A stretch of DNA of 64,000 bases from Branchiostoma floridae (taxonomy: Eukaryota; Chordata; Leptocardii; Amphioxiformes; Branchiostomatidae). The translations under genes and the position numbers were made by a program. The stretch covers positions 10,342,755 through 10,406,754 of the forward strand of contig NC_049992.1 of NCBI RefSeq assembly GCF_000003815.2, in the 5' to 3' direction. Positions 39,384 through 52,609 of the stretch are shown piece after piece (the first letter of the stretch is position 1; each line of letters starts with the position of its first letter). The notes beneath the pieces are model-generated. The model was not told the origin of the DNA, made no database searches, and saw nothing but the letters and a program-made list of their open reading frames with translations.

Positions 39384-40928
39384 ATGCAATTGTCTGCGTG
39401 TGCAAGGTCGGTCTTCGTTCTTATTTCATGGACAGGCTTGGGGCAAATGTTTACAGCATCTGCAGCGCCCATAGGGGTGTCATGGAGTACATACGGTATA
39501 CAGACGTCTGAAAGTCAAACATCCCCAACGGAGGCGGCCATGCGGGGTGAAGGAAACATCGCTTCTCCCTGGAAATCCACCACCACAGATGCACCTACCA
39601 ATGGACTTGTTACTACCACTGCTGCAACAACCCAAGGGAATCTACGGGAAAGTCATTCAGACACGGTACGGGCGGCAATGGGAGAAGATGCATCGATAGA
39701 ACCAACAGAATTGCATCACGATGTGAACAAGGAAGGCAGTCCTGTTGAAGATGATATTCTACCAACTGATGCTTGGACGAAGGTCGCTGTCAAAAGCAAG
39801 GAAGAAGACTTTGTTGGTTCGTCAATCAAGGTGAAGTCTATCTCTGATACTGAAGACTCTGGTCTTTCTCTGGTACGTGGAGGCGACATGATGAATGTGC
39901 CAACTCCCAAAAGGTCGTGGAGCAACAATGTCACAAGCCCCCGCTTAATGAAAATTGGCAGCTCTGTTCAGGAGGCGGCAGGGAGCTTAGAGTTAGATAC
40001 TACTAATGGACCTAAATTGATTCCAAAATTACTCATCATGTGGAGCACTTTGCAACCCTCTGTCGATACGAATTTTACCGTGGATAGCGCCAACACACAC
40101 GAATCGAAGCAATCTGCAAAGGCGATTAACGATTCGTCAAATGTTCCTCGTCACGCCGAGATAAAATCACCAGCTACTGGGGAATATACCCAAGAATATT
40201 TCAGTTTAGAGTCGTCGTTGTCTGAAAAAGCAGCAAGGTCGAACAGCAGCGCTGCCGTCGTTGACATTGAAGAGAAGAGTAGATTGCCGGACTTCATTAA
40301 CGTAACCGCGCAAGTGAGCCTTCCGCAAATGTCAGGACTTTCATCTGGCGCAGGGAAGAATGATTACAGCACTTACACAAGCCATGGGTCAATGTGTAAA
40401 TTTTCCAATTCTACTACATGTCAGAACAACGGCACGTGTACTACCGAGAACGGCGGGTTCGCATGCACATGCACAGCGTTCTACAGGGGGCGCTTTTGTG
40501 AGGAGTCCAAACTGAAACTGACTGTCGGTGAAGCAATAGGCAAGTCGGCAACAGTTCACTGGTCGATGGAAGGCGTCAATGGCACCGTCATAACGTCGTT
40601 GTATCTCTCTAATGGCTATAGGTGGGACCACGTCAGCACCAGTCGTGACCACAGCAGCTTTTCATTCGATGACTTGAGCCCTCACCAACATTACAACGTA
40701 TGTTTGGTAGCTGTCATGCACACTGAAGTAGCGATTATGAGAGGGATGGTCTGCGTAGATCTTCAACCAAGTTGTAAAGAGAGAAGCTTGCATGATACCG
40801 TTCTGTGGATTATACACGCTCTGTCCATTTGCATCACTTTCTCGTTATTCTTGATCGTAATGTGGGGGCTTACTGTGGCTTGTAACACAAACGAAATCCA
40901 ACACTCTGTACTTGTGGAAGATTACTAG
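39384..40928 (+). CDS. P2: EGF-FN3-like type I membrane protein
   Basis: One coding exon, 514 aa. A signal peptide (about 1-28, FVLISW core, cleavage near TASAAP) is followed by a 300-residue Ser/Thr/Asn-rich stalk with many sequons. Then come a six-cysteine EGF module at about 338-373 (CQNNGTC, FYRGRFCE), an FN3-like module at about 374-460 (VHW, FDDLSPHQHYNVCL, with a partner Cys in GMVCVD), a membrane helix at about 472-498 and a short tail ending VLVEDY. An excellent splice acceptor, TTTTCATTACAG, lies at 39301, 82 nt before the ATG, so the gene has a spliced 5' leader. The membrane-tail region (IVMWG..ACN.N) is closest to P3. Probably a cell-surface adhesion or receptor protein; ligand unknown. 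No homolog search was possible. Confidence 0.88.
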   Translation: MQLSACARSVFVLISWTGLGQMFTASAAPIGVSWSTYGIQTSESQTSPTEAAMRGEGNIASPWKSTTTDAPTNGLVTTTAATTQGNLRESHSDTVRAAMGEDASIEPTELHHDVNKEGSPVEDDILPTDAWTKVAVKSKEEDFVGSSIKVKSISDTEDSGLSLVRGGDMMNVPTPKRSWSNNVTSPRLMKIGSSVQEAAGSLELDTTNGPKLIPKLLIMWSTLQPSVDTNFTVDSANTHESKQSAKAINDSSNVPRHAEIKSPATGEYTQEYFSLESSLSEKAARSNSSAAVVDIEEKSRLPDFINVTAQVSLPQMSGLSSGAGKNDYSTYTSHGSMCKFSNSTTCQNNGTCTTENGGFACTCTAFYRGRFCEESKLKLTVGEAIGKSATVHWSMEGVNGTVITSLYLSNGYRWDHVSTSRDHSSFSFDDLSPHQHYNVCLVAVMHTEVAIMRGMVCVDLQPSCKERSLHDTVLWIIHALSICITFSLFLIVMWGLTVACNTNEIQHSVLVEDY

Positions 40929-43481
40929 CTCTGATTCTGTAAGATACTGATTAGTATGTAATCCGGGGAAGGTGAATGAATCCTACCCGGATATTAGGTA
41001 CGACCGCTGATATTGTTATATGTTGTCTAATACCAAATCCACTTGCAAAATATTGTGCAGAAAAACTCTGACTTATAATTCGAGGTATTGTTTGTACATC
41101 ATCATTATCATTGTTACGTACTTAGTACATAAGAAATTCGCTGGTTTCTTTCATGTGGTTGCAATTTTCACCGATCCGATAGATGGGGCTTGCGCAAACT
41201 TTAGTATTTGATTACCGTCATACCTAGACAATTTTTCCACAACGCGTGAGCCCACAACGCGTGAGCCCTTATGTTGTACACGATATCTGGTAAGATAGTT
41301 CAATTGCCAACCATTCTTTGTTCAGGTTATGTTTTGTGTGGATTCAATTATGAGCATGTGAATGTTGACATAAAAGCGACGTCACTCTTTGTAGATTTTG
41401 TCTACGCGAAGAGATATACGTAGGTGTTTAGTCAGTTAGTTATACTTTAGGTATGATCAGCAAATCTAATAAAACACATGAATCCAATATTTCTATATTT
41501 CATTTTTGTATACATCTTATCTAGGTACGAATGCATGTTATCTCCATAAAAGGAACATTAAGTTTACTGTCATCTTGTGCGAGCCAAACCTCATACCTTC
41601 CCCTTTGAAACTGCAATTTCCCTAAACAATTGTGTGATGAACTGCTGGCAATCTGGAAATATATTTTGATTTACAGCGCAAAGAGATAACGAGTTGCCAT
41701 GAATCTGGTTAACCTCAGAAATACCTTTACATCAACAGGATTACTTTAAATTGTAACGTAAACGCTGGAAGTAATCAACACGTAATTGGAACGGCTGCAC
41801 TTTTACAGCGTCTCTAGTCCATTGCAAAACCCCGCGCACTTAACTAGTATCCATCCGTACAACGGAATCCCGGCAGGACCTGATTTACGATCACTGAGAA
41901 AGCTTGCCATTTCTTAAGGCGGCTCCCGGGATGCCTTGTGTCCATTAAGTCTGCTTCCAGCTCGCAGACAGTGCGATCATCTCCTAAGGTCACACAAAAA
42001 CTTGAGATAATGATAATACCTACCTTTCAGCATACAGTATGGAAGGTTATTTCTGCTCTTCAGCGTGTTTCCCCTTTTGTCTTGTCTTAATCTTCCCGTT
42101 TGTTTGAACATTACGGTTCATCTTGCCCTATCGATACTTGTGTAAATCTTACAAAGTACTTCTCTCTGGCAATGGATCCAGGGTGGATCCACAACAAAAG
42201 ATTATCTATGGAACAATTTGCTTTGGTGGATTGCAGCGAACACTGTTGCGATCTGTAAAACGTATCAACTGACGTGAGAAAAAACAAAACATCGAAGAGA
42301 CGGACCTAAATGGCTTACTGTAATCAAGGGTATTGGAACCACCTTCTGCATATACTAGTACCCTAGGGTTGATATAATTAGCATAACAGAATGTTAACAC
42401 CCAAAGGTAAAAAAGGTCCTTGACCTCAGCACCAATGACTGACGATCTGCCCCTACAGTATGCCTGTCACGTAGGAGATGGATCAGCCAATTCTTTAGTC
42501 CGTACCCCTGAGAGCCGTTAAAATGCCCAGGTTGCTCCCTGCTGAACTGTAAGCAAAATCCCCGGATGATATTCACCAGGTTAACGTACCATGAGTCATG
42601 TCACTTCACGAAGCCACTTACTGAATACATACAACACTGTTGGTATCACGGTACAGAGCTGGCTCAGTACGTGGCCTGCCGGCAATTTACAGACACAATT
42701 CTAAGAGTATTTTATGGAACAATGCATCATATCAGGTACATTAAGACCAATTGACAGGTCCCTAATGAGATCAACCATGTATGGATAAAGGAAATGCAGT
42801 TCAATGTGGTATATTGCAATTGTATTGCAATTGTATTCGTATATTACATGTAAGATACGTATCCCACAACATGCTGTGCCTTACATTTTGTAAAGTGCCC
42901 CATGTAGGTAGCAACGTCAATCTCAACTGGTTGAAATCCAACATTTGCTCTACAGCACATCACTTATGACTTAGAGTTTACAATAGTCAAGACAGGTACT
43001 GATATGTAACAGAGATATCTCGGATATACTATCCTTTCGCAAACAGTAAGCTTTTTTTAATCTTTCAAAAACCGCACGATGTACTGCATAACTGACGTTG
43101 TGGCATTGGATGCCTGAGGTATCTTCAATGTTGGATGGATATTGCACTGTCCTGGGTATCATTCTTCATTCGCGACAGACATGATCTTATCTTATGTGTT
43201 AAATCATAATTATACATCTTACATCATATTCTAACTACGAAATCAAGGGTGACACAAGTCCAATTTTGGTCGCTGCATGGTCACTCAAAGATCGCAGTCT
43301 CGTGGAGAGAGCGCCATTCGAAGACCACCAAACCCAGGACCCGTCCAGTCGTCTACAGAATCCAAAATCTTACCCGCTGCGTCTTGGTATGCTGAGCATG
43401 ATTCAGACTAAATAGGACAATTTCAGAGTCTGCTGCCAGCATTATTGTTAGATACGCAGAGATCTGGAACTCTGGAATGGA
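40929..43481. other. Between convergent P2 and P3; no gene seen
   Basis: This holds the 3' regions of P2 (plus) and P3 (minus). There is a two-copy 15-bp tandem repeat (CACAACGCGTGAGCC) at about 41241-41270. Short ORFs lack support. Confidence 0.55.
41468..41473 (+). terminator. Candidate poly(A) signal of P2
   Basis: AATAAA about 540 nt after the P2 stop, the first canonical hexamer I found downstream on this strand. Confidence 0.4.
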
Positions 43482-44636
43482 TCAATATCCATTTTGAGGG
43501 AAGTCCGATTCCTCTACCAGTAAAGTGTAGTCATTAGAGTAGCATGCGGTCCCAACTCCCCACATGACGATAATAAATAGGAAGGCTGTTATAACGATAG
43601 CCAGTCGGTTGATCAGTGGCCATCCGTAGACATGGTCATCTTTTCCTTCCGTCTTAAACTGTCCACAGCAAGGAGTGCAGTCTTTATTCCTCTGCACCCA
43701 CCTTTCAGATAGTACGCAAGCGCTGTACGTCTCCCCGGAGAAAAGTCCCTGGAAGACGTATTCGCCGGATTTCTTGGTGAGACTGACTTCTGTGCTGAAT
43801 TTCTCGGCGTAAACGTAGACGTAGAACGGTTCTGGAAAAGGCTGTGATATGTTGAAGTCACGCCAGTCAATAGTGGCTAAGCTGGTGGTCACGTTCTTGA
43901 TTAGGACCACAATGCCGGCTAGATCGACGTCACTTCCGTTATAGACATCGTTGGAGCGGAAACAGCCAATTTCAAAGTCATACTCACAAATAATCCTTTG
44001 TGACTGTGTCTGTGGTACCAAAATGTAGTCATGGCCTTCCGCGGGCGTGGGTTCCACCGTTGTTAAACTTTCATCTCCAAGGCTATAATTTAGCCCTGGC
44101 ATACTTGTAGACTTTTTATCAATAAAAGTTCTGGTCATGTCTCTCCACGTTGCATTTGGTCCTTCGTTCTTTTCGAGTTTTTGGTAGGTAATATTGGATA
44201 TTTTTGTCTGGTTAACTTCGCCTCTACGATTTTCTAAATTTGTAAAGAACTGTCCCATTCTTTGGACCTCTCCACCCCCTAGTTTACCTTTAGTAAAGTA
44301 ATTTCCTTTTCGACTAGAATTCCACGATGTTTCATTTAGATCAACGTTATGTTGTACACTATTGTTGAGAGACGCCGAAATGTCTAATTCTTTCATATTT
44401 GTGTCATTGGCTGTTAGGTTCCTACTGTCCTTAGGAACGGCATGTTGACTGGTGTTTGGCGTTTGCATTGTCGATATGTTAGAGGCAGTCATATTAGGGG
44501 CAGTTGTGCTTTGAAGTTGCAAACTGGTGTTTGTTGTGGTACCACTAGGAGGACGTTGGGCAGTAGTCATCGTGACACTTGGAGATTCCACCAGTGATAG
44601 CAGCAAAAGAAGCGAAAGAGTGTGTTGTCTTGCCAT
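43482..44636 (-). CDS. P3: FN3-like type I membrane protein with degenerate EGF
   Basis: One coding exon, 384 aa, ATG at 44636. A signal peptide (LSLLLLLSLV core) is followed by a Thr/Asn-rich stalk (to about 215) with dense sequons. At about 216-234, where the paralogs have an EGF module, only C-EYDFEIG-C remains. The FN3-like module (IDW, FQGLFSGETYSACV) spans about 235-325 with extra cysteines (CTPCC). A membrane helix at about 342-364 ends IVMWGVGTAC, very like P2, and the tail contains YTLLVEE. Acceptor TTTTCTATCTGCAG lies 15 nt before the ATG (exon start 44651), so a spliced leader is expected (see 45269-45328). Function is unknown. Confidence 0.86.
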   Translation of the reverse strand: MARQHTLSLLLLLSLVESPSVTMTTAQRPPSGTTTNTSLQLQSTTAPNMTASNISTMQTPNTSQHAVPKDSRNLTANDTNMKELDISASLNNSVQHNVDLNETSWNSSRKGNYFTKGKLGGGEVQRMGQFFTNLENRRGEVNQTKISNITYQKLEKNEGPNATWRDMTRTFIDKKSTSMPGLNYSLGDESLTTVEPTPAEGHDYILVPQTQSQRIICEYDFEIGCFRSNDVYNGSDVDLAGIVVLIKNVTTSLATIDWRDFNISQPFPEPFYVYVYAEKFSTEVSLTKKSGEYVFQGLFSGETYSACVLSERWVQRNKDCTPCCGQFKTEGKDDHVYGWPLINRLAIVITAFLFIIVMWGVGTACYSNDYTLLVEESDFPQNGY

Positions 44637-44763
44637 GTTAGCCAGTGGTCACTGCAGATAGAAAATAAGCGAGTTGTGTTCATTAGACAAACGCAGGAAA
44701 TGCTTTCATAGCCATACTACGACATTCACGGTTTTAAAAACATGTTTTTTAAACTTCCTTGCA

Positions 44764-44932
44764 TGCACATATGCATACATATACACATAGATATGCACAT
44801 TTACATACACATGTATATACAAATACACATGTGCGTACACATACACACACACATACACAAATATAAATATAAATACGAAGCTGCATATACATAGATTAAC
44901 ATACATTTACACAGATAAATACACATTTACAT
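44764..44932. repeat. Imperfect CA/TA-rich simple repeat
   Basis: Low-complexity ACATA/ACACA-type sequence in the presumed 5' intron of P3. The Tyr/Val-rich ORF on the minus strand comes from it. Confidence 0.85.
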
Positions 44933-45268
44933 ACGTTCAGAAATGCTTAATAAATACATGTGGAACAGAGCAGTACTACGAAACCATAGTACAGACAATA
45001 CAACAGTGGAGGAGGAAAAGTATTGTACAGATGAGAGAAATAATGATTTGTGACGACTGAAGCAAATAGTATTGTATTTCTTTTGTCATATCTATAATAG
45101 TGTGTAATCAGATAGATAAAATCTTGTTCCTTTGCGCATTGATCAAGCACGTGTTTCAGAATGTGTGCATATGTTTACTGCAATTACGCTTGACGGAAAT
45201 TAGCTTCAAGAGGTAACGTTATACGCAGTTTTACAAATGTGTACATACATACAGTATTCATCACTCAC

Positions 45269-45328
45269 CGTGTACTGTAGAATTGATACTGCACGGGGGA
45301 CGAGTCCTGTCGTGGTCTAATTCTCCGG
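45269..45328 (-). other. Putative 5' UTR exon of P3
   Basis: A 60-nt segment bounded by acceptor ATATCTTTTTCCTCAG and donor CACG|GTGAGT on the minus strand, upstream of the P3 acceptor at 44651. A further strong minus-strand donor, CCTTCAG|GTAAGG, ends at 48834 and could close the first leader exon. Together they suggest a leader of two exons and a 5' region of about 4 kb. Splice signals only. Confidence 0.5.
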
Positions 45329-48300
45329 CTGAGGAAAAAGATATAACGATTAAGCCCTTTCATTTTTCTATCAGTTGATAAGCTTATAAATGAATAGATA
45401 CTCTAAATAGGAACCCCACCTAACACAGATTATACGTGTCAGTCTGCCCTATCCTTGTCAGGGTAGCTGGACGATAATGGCCCTAGAAAAGGGGGCCTCA
45501 ATGGTCAAACTGGCTCTCTAGGGCGAGTGTACTTCTAGTATAACCCACATGCAAGTACAGTTATTTCTGGAACGCCAGCGTGTAATATAGTTCAGGATAA
45601 ATTGAGACATTCTTATCTGATGATATCAACAGATGAGAATGCAATAATCAGAACTTAATTGCAGACGTCGGAAGAGGTAATGAATTATATAACTAGAATT
45701 TTAGATCAATTTACATGGAATTTCTATAACAGTGTTGAATTTTGAACATTTCGTTGCCCCATACTGCTTGATGCAAACTAAACCTAAGCATTAACGACTT
45801 AGCTCGCGGTTTATTGAGCTGTCCTGTGGATTTTCCTTCTATAGGCTGATTAGTGTGTTCATAAAGCCACCATTATACATTTTGCAAGGTGTAGTACTTT
45901 CAGTCCATACAGGCGTCTGTTATAATCAAAGTGCTTCCAGAATCGATCTTACCTCAATACTTTTAATACGTGTAACACGTAGGATGTTAGTCATTGGGAT
46001 ATTGATTTAGCAAATAATCTATGCAGTATTTGTCATATTAATTGTATAGATTTCTCCACAATATGCTTCTCATTTCTTCGTATCTTCTCCCTTTTAGCTG
46101 TATATCATGAAATTTAGCCGTCTTTCTTTAAATTTTATCTCATTTTTTATCCCTACACATAAACTCCATCGACAATTACCCCCCTCCCCCTAGTATCAAT
46201 TTCTCATCTGTCTCAGATCGTTTCACTTGAGTATAAAAAGGTTGTAAGGAACATCTGCTTGTAAATCGATAACACTCTAACGGCTTGTTTATAACATTAG
46301 CACTCCTCGGGCGGCATGTTGGTTCGAAAGCAATTTCCGATGACCCAAATTTCCTCAATGTAACCTAGTAGAAAGCTACAACTTAGCTTGATGTGCTGTT
46401 TTTCGTTATATTGATGGACACGCATTTAGAATTGACATCATTTAGAATATAATTGATTTCGGAAGTAGGCATAGTTTAAGATGTAGGCAATCAGTTATCA
46501 GCTGTGCTATGGTCTTTAGATTTGCTGTATTAGAAAGAAATTGTCCTAGTCCGAGAAAATAGTCAGAAAATTATGACTGTCAAGAACCATATTCATACAG
46601 CACCATAGTTCTGCTTCTTTATGATACCATGATACTAAAACTATACTTTTACAATTTACGGCTACTATTAGACACCACATTAACTTTTGCATGAATAGAA
46701 CCAGAACATGCTTACTATTGATCTTTGAAAATCTATGTAGATTTCCGCTCAACCTGCATGAATATTCACATCCACCTTTTTCTATGGATGCGCACACCCA
46801 TTTGTCAGCAAAGATGTTTATTATCGTTTCCAATTATGTAGTGTTCATTAGAAACGCCTCCAGCATTTTGTAGTTCCTTGATTGACGTCATATGCATACC
46901 GATGGGAGATTCTCTACAAATTCGAATTTCTTAAACTTAATGTTATTGTCAGAACAAAATTCAATAGTTTGAGGCATACGATGTCTCTAGCTTTATATGA
47001 TTTTCTTTTTAATCTTTTTTCAACAACCTAAACAAAGGACTTGTTGACTGGTTTATAACTTGTTCATAAAGGCAAGGAAAATATACTTTCAATTATTTTT
47101 CTAGACATTTGCGCACACATTAGACCTTTAGCGTTGGTCTTTATTGCCTGTTGTTAAAAGAATTACCCGTTATCCTCACATTTAAGTTCTATCGTACCAC
47201 AATTGGTTTCCTGAGTAATCATGCTGATATGGAGAAGAAAACACCCGTTAACAGGCCTCTCCTTCAGACGATAGCGACCCCTCTGAGACGCACAAGATTT
47301 AAATGGATCGTTCAGTGCGAGAGGCAATCTCAGCGGACGCGCCTTGGAAGGTGCTAAATCACACACACTGTGCAATTGTGCTGCTGCCTGCTGCTCGGAT
47401 ATTCTCCAATCAAACATGCAAGGACATCGCTCTCAAGAGACTGTAAAAAAGGATGCAGTTCTGAATGGATGGAAACCTGCTTTTTCTCTAGCCTGGAAAG
47501 TAGGCGTTACGTTTTGCCTAGTTTCTGGGCTCTGTACGTGTTGCTTAAATATCAAATTAAATATCAGTTTTCTGACTGCTATCAGTATTCTGACAGACGA
47601 CCATCCCTTGGTATAAGGCAATCCTGGAAGCCTGCTATGGAGGCTACTTCTTTCACTCTCGGTATCGCTCAGAACTTTGCTTTTTACGCTCCTGGCTTAT
47701 CCAAAAGCCCGCACTCTATTCTAATCTTTTAATGTTGCTCGACAAAGCCCCTTTGCGACGTTGTAGCGTTGGCACATGCCCTTGATGGTTACGTATGATA
47801 TTAATCTTGTAGCCAGAACTCATGCAAGCTGATGAAATATCAAAACAGTGCCATGTATCACCTTGGGTCGACCTTGGTGATTCATATGCCCTGCGGCGAT
47901 GTGCTGTCATATTCTTATTGGTCTGTGAGTTTACGATAGCGAGATGACAGTGATATTCCTTTCACTGCTTGATGTTTTGTGTCCTGAATGAAAATCAAAC
48001 ACTGTTTGTGTGTGTTAACCATGACAAATATTATTTCTACGCTGCACTGAGATACCTTCGCAAAGCACATAAGAAGATTAAGTCTCTCTTATCGTTTAAG
48101 ACTGCAAGATAAGACGTAATTTCGAGTCATTTTTACCATAACTGGACGCTTAAAAAAAGGCATTCAAGTCACGATTTTTTTTGGATATCGCGTTCTCAGT
48201 GTCGAGTATGTTTAAAGAGCATCAAAGACGAGTCTGTATGTATGCCTGGGGTGAAATTAGCAGTACATGTAATCTTGTCTTGTCATTCATAACAAGCTCT

Positions 48301-50926
48301 GTTGATATGGACCCAATAACGATCAATGAATATCGCCATAGAACTATTTTAGTGGCAACTTTAACAAGAGTGTCGATGATGCTATGGATACAGGATTCAT
48401 ACAGAGATGCACCAAGATGTTATAAAGATGTTGAACTCACCGCCCTCTAAATGTTGTCAGTTGAATCACCACGGGAAAGCACACCCACTCCAACCCTTTC
48501 ACTCGCCTTGTTCGCTATCTACGGACCCCCTATCGCCTTACAGGCCCCAGGAATATCTATCTCTTCTTAAAACCATATTTACATAATACCAGTTCACCCA
48601 AAGAGGCAAAAATCAATAAATGTGTTTCTAAAAGGCTGTACCTGTCGCTTGCAACACGCGAAATTTCCAGCCTACTAAACAAGGAAAAATGTTGATGTTT
48701 GTTAAACAATGGGGCCAAATGAGGGACGTTGCATCAAAGAAAACATGATGACTGTGAGATGATATGGCATACCGTTATATCAAGTATCTATAGCCCAGTG
48801 ATACAGCCTTAGAAAAAACATAATGAACCTTACCTGAAGGATTATCCGTGGTCTCGGCGGACGTTATTTGGAAACAAACACCGCTTACTGATCTTAACGT
48901 GACCCGGATCACGCTAGGCCCTACCGCTGTCTTATCGTAAAATCGAAGACGGAATCCCGAGCGGTGACTGATGGATAACGTCTATCGGGTCCGACTTCGG
49001 GTATTGAAATGATCTTAGCATGGTCAGGGCAGGCTGCAATCATTATGCACCCGTCATTCAATGCCATGTAGCCTATCTGCATCACCGAGAGTCATCATAA
49101 ATCAATGCACACATACGTGAGGCGAAATATCTTGAAGAAAATCAATTCATTCATTAGATTCGTTTCACCTACACCAGCTCCAAAAAGAACGTTATTGGAT
49201 GTTCTAACATTGCTGAATGCGTCGCAAGGTTATGACAAATGTCTTTGACACTAAAAGGGAAATTCCAATAGAATTCCGAATGTTCTTTAAGCGTTAGAAG
49301 ACGTCTTGAAACTGTTAGTTATTTTTTGTGTGTTCAGTGCAAAACTCGTGATAAAATAGAACATTGCAAAAAGGGCGCGTTCTTTACATCCACATAATTT
49401 TGAAGCCTGTTATTCACTATGTATCATGCCGAGCACATCACAAAGAGCGCGCACTATCTCACTTCTACATGTATGTCTGCACATGGCATGGAAATTTGTC
49501 GCCTCATGTTTCTATAACATTTTCTCAATGTACCGTGACAGGAGATCATATGTTCTGCATCGCGTATGTACGATTGTGAATTCATCACCCAGACGGGTCT
49601 CATTCAGGGGTTCGTTCACCGGAACAAAGCCGCGGCAATCTGGTAGTGGGTGACGTCATTGCCTTAACGCGATTGGTGGTTGGCCTTGGTATCATCTGAC
49701 GTTCAGCTTGACATTTGACCCGGGCTCTCATCTTCTGGTAAAACAGAGCCGACCGTGTCATCCGTCATGGCACGGCGTATAGGCGGAACCGTCAGGATTT
49801 CTTACGGACACGGGCCTACCGTGATTGATTGGAACTGCATTACTGCCCCTAACGATGTAACGCAGGGCCTTAAACTTTATAGGATTGAGTTCTTGTCTGT
49901 TGTGACTGCAAAAGTAGCTTGGCAGTACGTGTAAATTTCCATGCATTGACTTTCTGTATTATGCATTATTTAGTAAGCACTGTGGCAACGCTCTGAAATA
50001 ATTGATGTCCCAGTGAGGTTCTCATTATGTATTTACAATAGATATTACGCAATATAAGAATACTGCTAATGCACAACGTAGCTTTCGCCAACATGATATA
50101 AAACAGTGGCATTGTCAAAACAGGGTATACGAGGTCACAATTAAAGTTCTTCATACACAGCCATGAAATTTATTAAGAGCCAATGTTTTGATGACCATCT
50201 GTCATCGTCGTCAGGGCTATACTGACTGATATACAGTGAACTGAAGTTAGGTGTTACAGGTTCACAGTGCACTGGAACTGGGTGATGCAGTCCCAAACCT
50301 AAAGTATTGTTATATCAGTAAATATTCTCAGTTAACAATGGTTAAACGATGCACTGAATAACTTCAAGTATTTTATAATTCACCAGGGTGTACGAGGGTA
50401 GACAGGAGTATGAAAAGTAGGTATTTGATATTTTGAAGAACAAAATCTATTTATGTCTGCGAGAGGCGACAGATATATGTTTTACCCGTTACTGATAGAC
50501 ATGCTGCATTGCATGTTTAGAATGGAAAACTACTGTCTTAATAAGATCTGAAATGTCAAAAGAATCGTAGCCTATCAAAGCAGACGATTAGCCTCTGCAG
50601 ACGACCAGGCGACTGGATGATTCGGACGATTAACGTTATCGATTTTGTGCGTCATTTCTACGCTAATATGTGCGCGCAAGTAATTCAGGAATTCCTACTT
50701 AGTATTAATAATTCGATATTCATAAATCGTTATTGACTAGGCGGTTACCTTTTTGTTAAAGTTGAAAAAGAAAGATAAATGGACCACGCATCGACAACGT
50801 ATTACATGGTGGCCAAAATGTGATTTCAAGGGAAGGACGAGAGAAAACAATACGTGGAGAATTCAAATAGAATTCAATCTCTACAACTGGATAAAAAACG
50901 GAGATTTACTTCCGGACGTTTCGATT

Positions 50927-50985
50927 GACATCCTTCACTCTTCTTCAGTGTCTTCTAGTAACGCTGAAGAAGAGTGATGGATGTC
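50927..50985. repeat. Near-perfect hairpin with 22-bp arms
   Basis: Left arm GACATCCTTCACTCTTCTTCAG at 50927-50948; the right arm at 50964-50985 is its reverse complement with one mismatch; the loop is 15 nt. A 17-bp sequence continuing from the right arm recurs in reverse at 34167-34183, so this is likely the end of a dispersed element. Confidence 0.85.
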
Positions 50986-51222
50986 TAACCTTCATTAATG
51001 TAATACATGGAGAAATGATTGGGATGTCCCGGATGGGATGGAATGAGACGGTGGGCACCATAGACCTCCTGCAACGTATGATCAACTGCTCACTGAGTCA
51101 CGTGTTCTATCTGCATGATGTGACGTCACGGCAGCAGTGGATTGTTCATTCCTTGTTAAAGACTGGTGCTGTTCAGTCGAAAATTTGGGTGAGTCCAATT
51201 TTGGTGTTTGATATTACAGTTT

Positions 51223-51325
51223 AGCCTGGTTAAATCTCGCTTTATAGCAGCCCGCCAAACATCCGCCGGCCCCCTAGTGGGGCCAGTTACAGCCCTGGAC
51301 AGCTGAGTTTGTGTTACACAGACTA
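51223..51325. mobile_element. Small TE relic, TAGCCTG family
   Basis: Starts TAGCCTGGTTAAATCTCGC and ends GTTTGTGTTACACAGACT. The same two ends frame the segment at 63155-63259. No coding content. Confidence 0.5.
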
Positions 51326-52609
51326 ATTACAGTTAAACTAGTTCAAGAATGACTGCTACCAACACAGATGAACTTTCATATCATAATGGTGTAATTGTTG
51401 GTATGATTGAACCCTTTTAGTCGCGACCGGTTGAATATTTCAGACTCAGTTCTTCCATTAGTCCATCCAAATTCAGTGTGCGGCCATCATCCTAGTACGA
51501 ATAAGAAAATAAAAAACCGTAAGCTTTAGTCATCTGTAAATAACACAACTACTGTAGAACATATTTGTCAGAAACTTGCACTAAAAACTAATATAGCAAT
51601 TAATTCCGATATATCAGTTAGTTTTTAATTAGGACATGTTGATTTAATTACATAAATGACATCACCTGGGACCCCCAAACCTAATGCGAGTATGCGAATA
51701 AAAACTAGTTTGGCAAAAAAAGTTGCGTTCATTATGAAACCTAGTATTTGGTCAGGAAGATTGAACACGAAGAGTATGGTATACCGAACAATATATTCTT
51801 CATTTTCATTCTTTCACATCTTCTTCTATGACCCTGGAAATGACTGTGGCATTCTCCGACATCCGTATACATATCAAATTCCGATATTGTTTTTGTCATC
51901 TTCGACATATATTTTTTTCAGTTTTCAGCTGCTTTTGTACGATTCATGCATGGTTGATTTTTTTATTTTGAAACGGCCGAAAATTGATGCGCGCGTGGAT
52001 GTCATCCACACACTCATGTCAGCATGGCCAGACTCTGCATTGTACTTGCTGTGCACCGTTACCTTCAACCCTTTTATGATGAAACGCAATTGAATTCACG
52101 CGAATATATCGCTGAACTGGTATTGATATTGGATTTTCATGCATGCCTGTACTTTATATATATATATACATGGAAAGATGTTTATTTGTCACAATAAACA
52201 GATCTAACAAACTAACCTTAGTGTTCTTTGGGCAATCCCTCGCAGTGAACGTAATGTCACTTTTAAAAGACGTGACTTTATCCAACTGAAGATAATTAAA
52301 CTGGTTGAGATCATCATCATCCCAATACAATAAATAAAAAAAAGGCAGTGACCTGAGACAAAGTCAGTTGATAAACCTATGAAATAAGATAGCATTGCGT
52401 GAAATAAAATGTATTTAAAAGGGGCATTTGAATAAGCAGTAGGCCTTATAACAGACGCTTGGTGTACTAGAGGTTTGGCCTGGGGTATTGTCAAATAAAG
52501 TCACCAAATACGCCCAAAGGAATTCATTTCATACGATAGAGTCAACTTGCATTGGGCCATAGATATTATTCATAGACATCTTACTGTTAATCTAAAAGCA
52601 AACATATCC

